64,000 bases of DNA from the NCBI GenBank assembly GCA_949316495.1, contig OX439005.1:3319001-3383000 (forward strand), written 5' to 3'. The position numbers were made by a program, and so were the translations under genes. Of the stretch, positions 13,101 to 27,913 are shown piece after piece (the stretch's first letter is position 1; the number at the start of each line of letters is the position of its first letter). Source of the stretch: Amphiduros pacificus. Lineage: Eukaryota; Annelida; Polychaeta; Phyllodocida; Hesionidae. The notes beneath the pieces were generated by a model. The model saw only the letters and a program-made list of their open reading frames with translations, was not told the DNA's origin and did no database searches.

Positions 13101-16100
13101 ACAAGCTTTGTTTAGCTGGTCTGTGATCTCGTGTAAACACCTAATGAGTTACCAGTTGGGCACCTGTCCAGCTTGGGAAACAGGGTGGAGATGTTTTGTA
13201 CAATTTATCAATTTATTGCCAGGAGTATACTTCACAACAACATAAGATTATTTTAATATTATTTGAATCAATGAAATAACTCATGGTTGTGACAAATATT
13301 TTATGGTTGTGACAAATATCTTATGGTTGTGAAAGATATATCATTTTTAGGAAAACTATACTATTTATTTGAAAAGTATCTTATGCATGTGAAAACCTTT
13401 CTGTCAAAAAGGGAAGACATGACTCAAAGGCTGCATGGAATCCCCCTTAACTTAAAGGCCGTGATATTGAAAAAGTGACATTAAACCCTTTGATCACTGG
13501 TTTGGCCTTAAATCACAAGGACTTTGAATAGCAAAACTGTGAATGCTGATAATTGGTATCAGTAAAATTTATGATTTGACCCTCTTTGATGAAATTTGGG
13601 GTTTTTCACACCGCTGAATGGGAAGACATCAAAGGCTGCATGGATTCCACCTTAAAATCTGGGCTGTATAGAATGTTTTTAAACTTTTTTTTGCAAACAT
13701 ATATAATATAAAAAATAATGATTTTTCTTCATTTATAACTTCATAAATATTTATCCGTTTTTAATAATTTTACCACCAAAAGAAAGCCAAGAAAAGGCAC
13801 TATCATCATGTGTTATCATCATGTTAAGTGTTATCTTCCAATTCATTCTCTAAATAGTGGAAAAAAATGGCCGAAAATGTGTTGCTCCAATTTTGACAAT
13901 TGGTAAACAACACCTCCTGTGACTTACAGAGCCCCCTGACAGTTCAAAGGTCAAGGTCACACAACACACTTCCTGTTTAGTACTGGCAGTACTTGGTGGT
14001 CACAAAAAAACACAATTCTCAGGGCAGATGTTCTTTAGTGGATTTCAGACAGATAGCCTGTATGTATGTCAATTTTAAGATCATATATTGTTTTCAGATA
14101 CCTTGAACCACTGTAAAATCACCTGGAACCTTCCAGGTTTCATGAATGCTTTAAAATTAAATTTGGACAACCCAAATTTTAAATATATAGAGAAAAAATG
14201 TTGAGACGTGAAGTAATATTTTGTTATTTCCGGTAATGCTCCTAGCAAAGATTATGACAACAAAGTAAGTTCAAATGAAATCTTAATTCATAATACTTAT
14301 CAACTGTTGGTAAAGGAAAAATATTTTTGAAAGATATATTATGCATTTGCTGAAGTATTTCACGACTTATTGCTATGAAAAGATTAATACATTACGTAGG
14401 GTACATACTCTACATACAACCTAACACAGAAAAACACTGATTTTCACAACAAAAATTAAGTCAAAATGTTGAGAAAACAGAATTTCTTTTTGAATTTATT
14501 TGCATTAGACATCTTTTTTTCGATTTTTAATACTTAGATAACATCTTGAGCACCAAATAGGTGTGTTAGTTTTGGGTTGACCTCAACCAAGGTCTGAATG
14601 CACACTTGACAGTGTCACAATGTGATGAGATATTCAAGATGTCACTAATGATAACAAGCTGATTAAGGTCTATAATCCACAAAGAAAAACTGGGACAGAC
14701 TTATGTTTTTTTTTTGCTTAAATGTGTTCAAAGTAATGTTATTTGTTAATTTAGCACAGAAAAAGTAAACTTAACCAGCTAGTCTTAATTTTTCATTAGT
14801 TAAATTGAACCCGTTTTAACTACCGTTAAAACGGGTTTGACTCAGTTTTTGCAGCTGGTGACTTATATCAAGTATTTATATTTTCTTTATTTAATGCCAT
14901 CCAAAGAATAATCAAACTTTTTTGGAACATTTTAGATATAATCATGGCATAAAATATGAATTATCACTAAAAGAGTATTTAAAAATCTCATGCAAACGAG
15001 TTTGTCCACCATGTGTGCCGAAGGCAGTTACGTAAATATACGAGACCACCCGAAGTTCTCTCCCGATGCTTCAAACTGATTGTGGATTATAGACCTTAAT
15101 AGCTTTTAGATAACAAAAAATAAACCATGAATCGGTGTACCATTTCCAAAACAATAAATATTTTAATGTTCTATACTTATTAAAGATCAACTGTTACGAA
15201 TGTGCATTATATGCTGTACCTTTTTGTCAAGGTTAATTTCACAATAAATATAAAGGTTAGATTGCACAAACAAGTTATATTTTGACTTATTATTTATCTA
15301 GGTTTTTTTAGATTGTCTGGTGTATGGTATCATCGCAAACTGGATATTCCACCAAACCTGAGAAAAATATGTGTTTTGTTATGGAATTTCTGGTTTAAAA
15401 CCCCAGTAATAAAAGACTGTCTACATTTGTCATATTAATAACACAAATGTAATAAAAAAATACCTTTATTTTACAATATCATGTGAAGGAATAAACAAAT
15501 AAATAATTCAGGATAGTCAAATTATAGTTATGTGAATATTATGCCATATGATGCTTTGAGGTGAAATTCAACAAAACTGCATAGAGTACGTACCCCCATG
15601 TGAATTGGTAGTTCCAGAAAAGACAACTAATTCATATTATACAGTCATATTGAGCTAATGTTGAGTATTATTAGTGAGATAATTATTGGTTGAAAGCATG
15701 CTCCCAAAATCTGAAAATGAGATGTGAAGTCTGTTTTGTAGTGTACGTACCCCCTTGTTCACAGAGGTGTTAGTGTTGGTCTTGATAAACTTTTTAATCA
15801 TTTATGTTGTTTGTAAAGTGATGAGATGTCAAGTGGACAACTCTATTTAATAAAAACAGTCTTAGAAATTGTTTGGTAATTATGATTTTGCTCTCAACAC
15901 AAAACTTTGTACAATAATTTTGATAATATTCGACTTTCTACCAAAGTCATTAGCCAGACCAAAATAAACTTTTAAGTTAATTTTGAATAAGTATGTAGAA
16001 AGTAAGTACAAATGGTTTGATAATTATTTCATTGTAAATGAGTATCTTAAAAGTGTGTATAGTCTACTCCATGAACTTACAAAAATGTTATTGCTTCCGG

Positions 16101-19100
16101 GGTACATACACTACAACATTTGAGTAATATTAACCAATTATTGCTCACCCTTGGACTAAGTGGCTCATATTAATTTATGAACTAAATAGATCCCTCAAGT
16201 ACTAATGTTTGTGGACTTCTTATTCAAAGAACATGGCCAAAATGAGTAAATTAAACAAGAATACAATTAAAACATAACCCCATGGGTTGATAGCTCTGCT
16301 GACTTGAATGAAAACACATGAACTGAGATTAAGTACAACAAGCAACCAGGTTATGATTTTCCATACAAGACAAGATGTTGTATTTTCTGAGGTCTAATTC
16401 TATCTATTTTCCATTAGACTCAGTTCTTTTTCCATTTTGTCATGATTTTTTCAAAAATCTAATAGCTATCACTAAGTTGTCAAGGAGGCTGCCATTTTGA
16501 ATAACATAGCCAATGAGAATCAAGATAACAAGTTGGGGCCAAATTTGATATGTAACATGCATTTTGATTGGTCAAAATCATCATCTGCTCAAGTCTGCTC
16601 CACTTTTAATGGTTGTGAGATTTTGCATGCACACAAATTTTGAATTCAAGGTCAATGTGTCAAGGACAAAGGTCACATGACTAAGAAAGTATTACGAGGC
16701 AGGGCTATGACCTAAGACATTTCTGTATACCAAGTTTTAATTTCTTCTTATAAGTGGTTGCTGAGATATGCTCCTTACAAAATTTGTGACATCAAGGTCA
16801 CTGCACTAAGCTCAATGGTGACATCACTGAGAATTTAAGGAATCTGAATCCTCAACTCTCTATCTAGCTCTGTATAAAATATGAAACATAAATTAATGGC
16901 AGTTTTGGAGAAGAAGATTTTAAAACATAGTGTTGGTATATAATAGATATGAAGTGACACAAATTTTGAATTCAAGGTCAATATGTCAAGGTCAAAGGTC
17001 ACAAGACTAAGAAAGTACGACGAGGCACAGCTATGGCCTAAGACATTTCTGTATTCCAAGTTTTAGTTTCTTCTTATAAGTAGTTGCTGAGATATGCTCC
17101 TTACAAAATTTGTGACATCAAGGTCACTGCACTAAGGTCAATGGTGACATCACTAAGATTTGAAGGAATCTGAATCTTCAACTCTCTATCTAACTCTGTA
17201 TAAAATAGTGTTGGTATATAGAAGATATGAAGTGCATTTAATTCACTTCTAATGGTTATGATGTGGCATGTTCACAAATTTTGAATTCAAGGTCAATGTG
17301 TCAAGGTCAAAGGTCACATGACTAAGAAAGTATTACGAGGCAGGGCTATGACCTAAGACATTTCTGTATACCAAGTTTTAATTTCTTCTTATAAGTGGTT
17401 GCTGAGATATGCTCCTTACAAAATTTGTGACATCAAGGTCACTGCACTAAGCTCAATGGTGACATCACTGAGAATTTAAGGAATCTGAATCCTCAACTCT
17501 CTATCTAGCTCTGTATAAAATATGAAACATAAATTAATGGCAGTTTTGGAGAAGAAGATTTTAAAACATAGTGTTGGTATATAATAGATATGAAGTGACA
17601 CAAATTTTGAATTCAAGGTCAATATGTCAAGGTCAAAGGTCACAAGACTAAGAAAGTACGACGAGGCACAGCTATGGCCTAAGACATTTCTGTATTCCAA
17701 GTTTTAGTTTCTTCTTATAAGTAGTTGCTGAGATATGCTCCTTACAAAATTTGTGACATCAAGGTCACTGCACTAAGGTCAATGGTGACATCACTAAGAT
17801 TTGAAGGAATCTGAATCTTCAACTCTCTATCTAACTCTTTATTGAATATGAAACAAATATTACAGGTAGTTTTGGAGGAGAAGATTTTTAAACATAGTGT
17901 TAGTATATAACAGATATGAAGTGTTTTTCATTCACTTCTGATGGTTGTGATGTGGCATCTTCACAAATTTTGAATTCAAGGTCAGTATGTCAAGGTCAAA
18001 GGTCACATGACTAAAATTGTATGACAAGGTACAGCTTTAACATAAGACATTTCTGCATACCAAGTTTTAATTTCCTCTAATATGTGGTTGCTGAGATATG
18101 CTCCTTACAAAATTTGTGACCTCAAGGTCACTGCACTAAGGTCAATGGTGACATCACTTAGAATTGAAGAAATTTAAATCTTCAACTCTCTATCTAGCTC
18201 TGTATAAAAGAGTGTTGGTATATAGAAGATATGAATTACATTTAATTCACTTCTAATGGTTATGATGTGGCATGTTCACAAATTTTGAATTCAAGGTCAT
18301 TGTGTCAAGGTCAAAGGTCACATGACTAAGAAAGTATGATGAGGCATGGCTATGACCTAAGACATTTCTGTATTCCAAGTTTTAATTTCTTCTTATAAGT
18401 GGTTGCTGAGATATGCTCCTTACAAAATTTGTGACATCAAGGTCACTGCACTAAGGTCAATGGTGACATCACTAAGATTTGAAGGAATCTGAATCTTCAA
18501 CTCTCTATCTACCTCTGTATTAAATATGAAACAAATATTACTAGTAGCTTTGGAGGAGAAGATTTTTAAACATAGTGTTAGTATATAACAGATATGAAGT
18601 GTTTTTTATTCACTTCTGATGGTTGTGATGTGGCATGTTCACAAATTTTGAATTCAAGGTCAATGTGTCAAGGTCAAAGGTCACATGACTAAAATTGTAT
18701 GACAAGGTACAGCTTTAACATACGACATTTCTGCATACCAAGTTTTAATATCCTGTAATAAGTGGTTGCTGAGATATGCTCAGTACAAAATTTGTGACCT
18801 CAAGGTCACTGCACTAAGGTCAATGGTGACATCACTAAGATTTGAAGGAATCTGAAACTTCAACTATATATCTACCTCTATATAAAATATGAAAGATGTA
18901 GTACTAGTAGTTTTGGAGAAGAAAATTTTTAAAGAAATGTTGACAGACGGACGGACAGACGGACAGACAGACATTTTCCCCCTCCTAAAGCTCTGCGAGC
19001 TAATGTCTCAGCAGAGCTAAAAACCGAGGCAACATCATGTTTCATATTTATAGAAATTTTGTGTTAAGTGTCAAATCATAATTATCAAACCTGTTTTATT

Positions 19101-22100
19101 TAACAGAGTTGTTTAGCTGAGTAGGGTGACACAGGGAATGTTGAAGAGGGTGACACAGGGAATGTCATATATAGGAATATGATTAGCTCAGGAGGGTGAC
19201 ACAGGGAATGTCATATATAGGAATATGATCAGCTCAGGAGGATGACACAGGAAATGTCATATATAGGAATATGATTAGCTCAGGAGGGTGACACAGGGAA
19301 TGTCATATATAGGAATATGATTAGCTCAGGAGGGTGACACAGGAAATGTCAAATATAGGAATATGATTAGCTCAGGAAAATGACACGGTGAATGTCATAT
19401 ATAGGAATATGATTAGCTCAGGAGGGTGACACAGGGAATGTCATATATAGGAATATGATCAGCTCAGGAGGATGACACAGGAAATGTCATATATAGGAAT
19501 ATGATTAGCTCAGGAGGGTGACACAGGGAATGTCATATATAGGAATATGATTAGCTCAGGAGGGTGACACAGGAAATGTCAAATATAGGAATATGATTAG
19601 CTCAGGAAAATGACACGGTGAATGTCATATATAGGAATATGATTAGCTCAGTAGGGTGACACAGGGAATGTTGCATATAGGAATATGATTAGCTCAGGAG
19701 GGTGACACAGGGAATGTCATATATAGGAATATGATTAGCACAGGAAAATGACACGGTGAATGTCAGTCTGGGAACAAAGCTGCTTCTGTATCAATCAATA
19801 TTCAGCCCAGCACGACAACTGAACCACAATGCATACAAATAATGTGATGTTTGCCTGCAACCAAACGCTGCCTAAACCATGCAATCAAACATCATAACAG
19901 TATTATATTCCTCTGTTCTTCAGGTCCATGTGCGATCAGGTGCATATTTTAAAATATTTAGGGTCTATTTTATATCTTCCAGTGTTTTCTTGACTAACAT
20001 TTAACTATTACCCTTTTTGTAAAAATATAATTGAGGGGAAATTTATACGCAATTTTTCTGTCTTAATTTCACAAACAAAACTGGAAAAGATATATCGAAA
20101 CTTCAAATTATCAGATTTCTCTAATAAAAATCCCAAACTAGCGTTGCCTCCATGACGATTGATAAAACATTTCCGAGTTTCACTTTAAAATAGGTTGATA
20201 TAACATGTTTGTCTCATGCCAACACTTTCCCTGCATATCTGACTGTTAGCTTCAAGGCTGAGCGTCAGGTTTTGTGGTTACAGTTGTGTAATGTCCAATG
20301 TCACTGTATAACAACCAGGTTGTAGGCGGCATTGATCAATATTCACATTAAAATATTATTCGCATTCACCCACCTACCGTAATATTGACTAAATATGTTG
20401 GGAGTGGGTGATTGTTGATTGCATGAGCCAATAAAATAAGGTAATTTAAATCTATAGGATTACCCGACAAACAAGAAACTTCCCGAGCTATGGCTCTCGG
20501 AAGGGACTGGGAAAAATGGAAAAAGGACTTGTTTTACTTGAGGGAACTGGGGATAAATGATGACAGGAGCTTGTTTTACTTGAGGGAACTGGGGATAAAT
20601 GATGACAGGAGCTTGTTTTACTTGAGGGAACTGGGGATAAATGATGACGGGCTTGTTTTACTTGAGGGAACTGGGGATAAATGATAATAGGGGCTTGTTT
20701 TACTTGAGGGGAACTGGGGATAAATGATGACAGGGGCTTGTTTAACTTGAAGGGAACTGGGGATAAATGATAATAGGGGCTTGTTTTACTTGAAGGGAAC
20801 TGGGGATAAATGATAACAGGAGCTTGTAATACTTGAAGTGAACTGGGGATAAATGATAATAGGAGCTTGTTTTACTTGAGGGAACTGAGGATAAATGATG
20901 ACAGGGGCTTGTTTTACTTGAAGGGAACTGGGGATAAATGATAATAGGGGCTTGTTTTACTTGAGGGAACTGGGGATAAATGATGACAGGAGCTTGTTTT
21001 ACTTGAGGGAACTGAGGATAAATGATGACAGGGGCTTGTTTTACTTGAAGGGAACTGGGGATAAATGATAACAGGAGCTTGTAATACTTGAAGGGAACTG
21101 GGGATAAATGATAATAGGAGCTTGTTTTACTTGAAGGGAACTGGGGATAAATGATAATAGGAGCTTGTTTTACTTGAGGGAACTGAGGATAAATGATGAC
21201 AGGGGCTTGTTTTACTTGAAGGGAACTGGGGATAAATGATAATAGGGGCTTGTTTTACTTGAGGGAACTGGGGATAAATGATGACAGGGGCTTGTTTTAC
21301 TTGAGGGAACTGGGGATAAATGATGACAGGGACTTGTTTTACTTGAGGGAACTGGGGATAAATGATAATAGGGGCTTGTAATACTTGAGGGAACTGGGAA
21401 TAAATGATAATAGGAGCTTGTTTTACTTGAGGGAACTGGGAATAAATGATAATAGGAGCTTGTTTTACTTGAGGGAACTGGGGATAAATGATGACAGGGG
21501 CTTGTTTTACTTGAAGGGAACTGGGGATAAATGATAATAGGGGCTTGTTTTACTTGAAGGGAACTGGGGATAAATGATAATAGGGGCTTGTTTTACTTGA
21601 GGGAACTGGGGATAAATGATGACAGGGGCTTGTTTTACTTGAAGGGAACTGGGGATAAATGATGACAGGGACTTGTTTTACTTGAGGGAACTGGGGATAA
21701 ATGATAATAGGGGCTTGTAATACTTGAGGGAACTGGGAATAAATGATAATAGGAGCTTGTTTTACTTGAGGGAACTGGGAATAAATGATAATAGGAGCTT
21801 GTTTTACTTGAGGGAACTGGGGATAAATGATGACAGGGGCTTGTTTTACTTGAAGGGAACTGGGGATAAATGATAATAGGGGCTTGTTTTACTTGAAGGG
21901 AACTGGGGATAAATGATAATAGGGGCTTGTTTTACTTGAGGGAACTGGGGATAAATGATGACAGGGGCTTGTTTTACTTGAAGGGAACTGGGGATAAATG
22001 ATGACAGGGGCTTGTTTTACTTGAGGGAACTGGGGATAAATGGTGACAGGGACTTGTTTTACTTGAAGGGAACTGGGGATAAATGATGACAGGGGCTTGT

Positions 22101-25100
22101 TTAACTTGAAGGGAACTGGGGATAAATGATGACAGGGGCTTGTTTTACTTGAGGGAACTGGGGATAAATGATGACAGGGGCTTGTTTTACTTGAGGGAAC
22201 TGGGGATAAATGATGACAGGGGCTTGTTTTACTTGAAGGGAACTGGGGATAAATGATAATAGGGGCTTGTTTAACTTGAAGGGAACTGGGGATAAATGAT
22301 GACAGGGGCTTGTTTTACTTGAGGGAACTGGGGATAAATGATGACAGGGGCTTGTTTTACTTGAGGGAACTGGGGATAAATGGTGACAGGGACTTGTTTT
22401 ACTTGAAGGGAACTGGGGATAAATGATGACAGGGACTTGTTTTACTTGAGGGAACTGGGGATAAATGATAATAGGGGCTTGTAATACTTGAGGGAACTGG
22501 GAATAAATGATAATAGGAGCTTGTTTTACTTGAGGGAACTGGGAATAAATGATAATAGGAGCTTGTTTTACTTGAGGGAACTGGGGATAAATGATGACAG
22601 GGGCTTGTTTTACTTGAAGGGAACTGGGGATAAATGATAATAGGGGCTTGTTTTACTTGAAGGGAACTGGGGATAAATGGTGACAGGGACTTGTTTTACT
22701 TGAAGGGAACTGGGGATAAATGATAATAGGGGCTTGTTTTACTTGAGGGAACTGGGGATAAATGATGACAGGGGCTTGTTTTACTTGAAGGGAACTGGGG
22801 ATAAATGATGACAGGGGCTTGTTTTACTTGAGGGAACTGGGGATAAATGGTGACAGGGACTTGTTTTACTTGAAGGGAACTGGGGATAAATGATGACAGG
22901 GGCTTGTTTAACTTGAAGGGAACTGGGGATAAATGATAATAGGGGCTTGTTTTACTTAAAGGGAACTGGGGATAAATGGTGACAGGGACTTGTTTTACTT
23001 GAAGGGAACTGGGGATAAATGATAATAGGGGCTTGTTTAACTTGAAGGGAACTGGGGATAAATGATGACAGGGGCTTGTTTTACTTGAGGGAACTGGGGA
23101 TAAATGATGACAGGGGCTTGTTTTACTTGAGGGAACTGGGGATAAATGGTGACAGGGACTTGTTTTACTTGAAGGGAACTGGGGATAAATGATAATAGGG
23201 GCTTGTAATACTTGAAGGGAACTGGGGATAAATGATGACAGGGGCTTGTTTTACTTGAGGGGAACTGGGGATAAATGATGACAGGGGCTTGTTTTACTTG
23301 AAGGGAACTGGGGATAAACGAGAACAGGTAGAAGTAATGAGGCTGTTTTTAGTGTCTAAGGAAAAGTTGGCATGAGGGAACAAGTTCTGTATACTTCATA
23401 TTCATGTGCACCTGACCATGGAACTGTATTGAGCAGAACGAACGCTGACCTTTATTTTGCACTTTCTCTTTCACTATGAGGAAAGAACAGATTTTTATTA
23501 TGATAAAGAAATTTTAAGACCAGGCTTTGTAAAACATCCAGTTGAATGTAGACTATGCAGTCCAATATATATAGGACTATCAAGGACATCTCGTTGCAAT
23601 GGGTTTGTGCAGCGGGCGAATAATGTCACTATTATCGAGGGTTTGCTCTGATTGGTTGACATAAATATAGAACAGGGAAACCCTAAACAACAACCACAAG
23701 TTCCAGTGACGTGTGACCGGAATTCCGGGCAAAGGCATACGGGCAAAGGCATACGGGCACCTGCGAGCTGGTTTACTGTCCATATATATGGACATGTTAT
23801 TAGTGTCTAAGTTGAATGTATATTTAAAGAATTAATGTCCCCCAGGAGATTGGTGGCCATTTGTAGCAGTTGGTAGTGAGTGCCCCCTAGTGGCAGAGGA
23901 GTAAATTACCAAAATACTGTACTTAAAGGTATTGAGCACCAATTCTACAATTTGGTGAAATTGAAAGCTTAGCCACATATGAACATCATGACAGATTGAA
24001 ATTATAATAGAGTAATAATATAAGTTGCTATAAGATATAAGAGTTGCACTCCCAGCTGAGGTCTGTCTGAGCCATAAGCTGCACGTGACGGGTAAACACG
24101 GGTAGCGTGAACTTTGTTTGACCTCAATTGAGGCTCAAAGTAGGGTAGCACTGTTTGACATCATTCTATTCAAAGGACAATAACTTTGATGACGTCATAA
24201 GCATATTACCATACTCTTATGACGTCATTTTACCTTTCAGTGCCTCTATGGTCACACTCCACATAAAAATGACACCAAGAAAGAAGTGTGCTTTCATAAA
24301 GGGGCAATAGATTAGGGTCGTGTTAAAATAGAATTAACAGGCAAACATGGGGATGCATCAATAAAATAGAAAATAGACATCAAAATAGACATCATTTATC
24401 ACCAATATGTGAATTTTAAACGTTTTTTTCAAAATCTGTGCTTAATCCCTTTAATGGGAATTAGTACATTTACAGTTTAAAAATACATTCCCTGTTTAAT
24501 TAAAAGCATTCATGACATGAATCAATAATATTTTCCACAAAAAGACAAGCCAAAATGTATGTTTCTCTCTTGCACGTATTTGCATTGTTTTTATATGTCA
24601 AACTGACCTGTAAGCTGGTGTGGGCTGGCAGTATACTGTACTATTATACAGATGAACTGAGGTCAATACAGAATATGCATACATACATTAGTGGGGGAGC
24701 CAGACTGACAAAAACTCATCTCCCAAAATACCAAAACTGAAAGGGCTGTGAAGATTTCTCTGTTTTATTAGGTAAATGGTGTATTTTTACGGACATGTTA
24801 AAAAAGTATGATTGGTTGCCATGGCACACCTCCCTAATTCCCAAAGCCCCCGATCTTACCTACAATATGATATCAAAATTTAGTTGTTATGCTTGGGACA
24901 CCACGAAAATCCTGGAAAAATTCTGAATCTGGCTCCCCACTATTATGCACCTGTAAATTGACTAAAAAAAAACAGCCATGCAGCTCTGTCAAACAGGACG
25001 TTAACCTAGCTGAACCATGTGCATTTGTAACTGATCTTAACCTGTTTTCTAGCCAACTCCCTCTTGTGGCAGATACATATTTGCAATCCGGTCAGGTGGG

Positions 25101-27844
25101 TTGGGGTGAGAAGGATTTTTTCTAAAAAGATTTTGTGATGTCAAATTTTCTGAGTGATCTTCACAAAGATCGCAGTCCCTACCAATACCAAAAATTAGTT
25201 TCGATCTCTGTGATCTCTTCAGTTGGATGGGGACTGACTGCATTATAACTGCGTTATTACCTAGTCATTGGGATTATAATGGAATCGGCTGCCGAAAAGT
25301 GGCCAAATTGTCTGACCTGCACGGCTTGATGCAATCATATGCATAAGCAGCACTTTCTACTTGACCAATAGTGTGCAAGCAGCACTTTCTACCTGACCAA
25401 TAATGCTTAATCAGCACTTTCTACCTGACCAATAGTGTGCAAGCAGCACTTTCTACTTGACCAATAATGCTTAAGCAGCACTTTCTACTTGACCAATAAT
25501 GCTTAAGCAGCACTTTCTACCTGACCAATCATGTGCAAGCAGCACTTTCTACTTGACCAATAGTGTGCAAGCAGCACTTTCTACCTGACCAATCGTGTGC
25601 AAGCAGCACTTTCTACCAGACCAATAGTGTGCAAGCAACACTTTCTACCTGACCAATCATGTGCAAGCAGCACTTTCTACTTGACCAATAGTGTGCAAGC
25701 AGCACTTTCTACCTGACCAATCGTGTGCAAGCAACACTTTCTACCTGACCAATAGTGTGCAAGCAGCACTTTCTACCTGACCATATATTGGCTGTTCTAC
25801 TTACCGCTGCCACCCCAGTTCCTCCACTTCTTGTAATAACTGGTCATAGTATTGGACTGGAGGGGGGATGTTAAACTGAGGGCTCTGCTCCAACTGTCGC
25901 TCCTAAAATTGATAGATCAAATAGTCTACAATGCATACACTGTCACTGCTACACGATGTATACCTTAACATATACACTGCCATATTACACATAATATTGC
26001 TACAATTATGTGTAAGGTCCAAAGTGTTGATTTGCTTACCACGATGCACTTCAACTCGACGAGGAAGGAGGCCAGTGTAGAACTTTGCTGCAATCTCTGA
26101 AACATAAAACACAAGCCTGCATCATCACTGAGACTTGTTTCTGATGTATGGCACCATCTTTTAAAATCTACTGATGTTCAACCAACAAAGTCAACAGCAC
26201 CTTGCGAAGGGTCCAGGAAAAATACATACAAATTGTCAAGTTTATCTTTTCAAGACTGTCAATTAGTCTACTTGGCATTGTAATTTACAAGAAAATCTTG
26301 AAATCCAACATAAACCTATGGGTTGATAGCTCTGCTGACTAAAATGGAAACACATGAACTGCGTAACCCAGTCCAGTCGCTTTTCACCCAGAATATGCAC
26401 AGTAATTGTGCACCTCTTAAGAAACATTGGGTGCTTCAGGCTTTCATTTCTCTGATTGCCTACTTTATTCTTTCCAACCGTAGTTTGTGACAATTGATTC
26501 AAGGCATATACATGCGTTGAAATATCTGATGTTGAAGATAAATTTCTGATGTTGGGTGATTGAATGTTAGACATATTGTCTGATTTGGGTGAAAATCTTT
26601 GGTGAACACTGACAACACTTTGTGTTTGCCATACATGCCCAATATTTAGTATCTCCATTTCATCGTTCAAGGTCAAAGGTCAAATCTATAAAAAATGTAT
26701 ATGGCGTTTGACATAGTGTTGATATATAACAGATATGAACTACTTTTTATTCCCTTTTAATGGTTAACTTGTTGCAGGTAAACAAATTTTGAATTCAAGG
26801 TCAAGATGTAAAGGTCAAAGGTCACATGACTAAAAAAGTATGACGAGGCACAGCTATGACAGAAGACATTTCTGTATACAAAGTTTTAATTTCCAAACAA
26901 AATCAAATAAAATCAGGACAATGCCACAAAGATGATCTTCAAAGTTTAATGCTGGAGGAATAGCCGATTAAAATTTGCTTGACTTTCCTCGGACAAACCA
27001 TTTTTTTTTTTGAGCAGTGTATCTGCATTCCAATTAATAAAATTCATAACCATGGTTATTCAATAAGCTCAATCAAGTGATGGGTTCAAAAGTTCATGAT
27101 TCAAGCAGTCTGACCTCATTACTGTGATTACATTCTGACAAGTTGCAGCACAAAGAAATGTTACAAAATGACATCATTAAGCAACAGAACAGAACAGAAC
27201 AATGGGAACATTTACATCTTTCCTGTCCATGTGGTGATAACCAACGTCCTTTCTGTCTGTAAAAAGTTTTTTTTTCCTGGATCTGTTGAAAGTACCTGGT
27301 TGTTCCACCTCTTAGGTGTCATTTAATTATAAAACATATTTTTTTTATTTACGCCTTGCTTTATAAAGAAGATACCCTGATATTATTTCTCACCTTTTGC
27401 AGAATTTTGTGATATCCTTGAATAAGTCGGTGTAAATCCCATTCACATTTTATAAAGGCTTTCTTCACAGAGCCATCTGGGGGGATCTCAACACTCAACC
27501 GGAAATCTTGACCCTTTATTACCAAAAAAAGATCAAAAGTCATAACTCTTGTGATTTTATTGATGTGAAAGTGTCAAAATATGGTGATAATTTCTTTTAA
27601 CTTGCTCAATATGTTTGCAGGATAATTATTTTTATCAGACTCTTTCTTTCCGGAACAATGACAGCAGAAAACTTCTTGGCGTGCTGACAAAAAGTACAAC
27701 AATTAGTTGAATGGATTTGTATCTAAAATGCTCTGAATATTTTAAGAAGATGTATATGTATATCAATATATGTTTACCTACATATCTAACATGATGGCAT
27801 TGACAAAAATTCAGTGAAATAATAAGAGTCTATGCCTATTTTAG

Positions 27845-27913
<69 letters not shown>

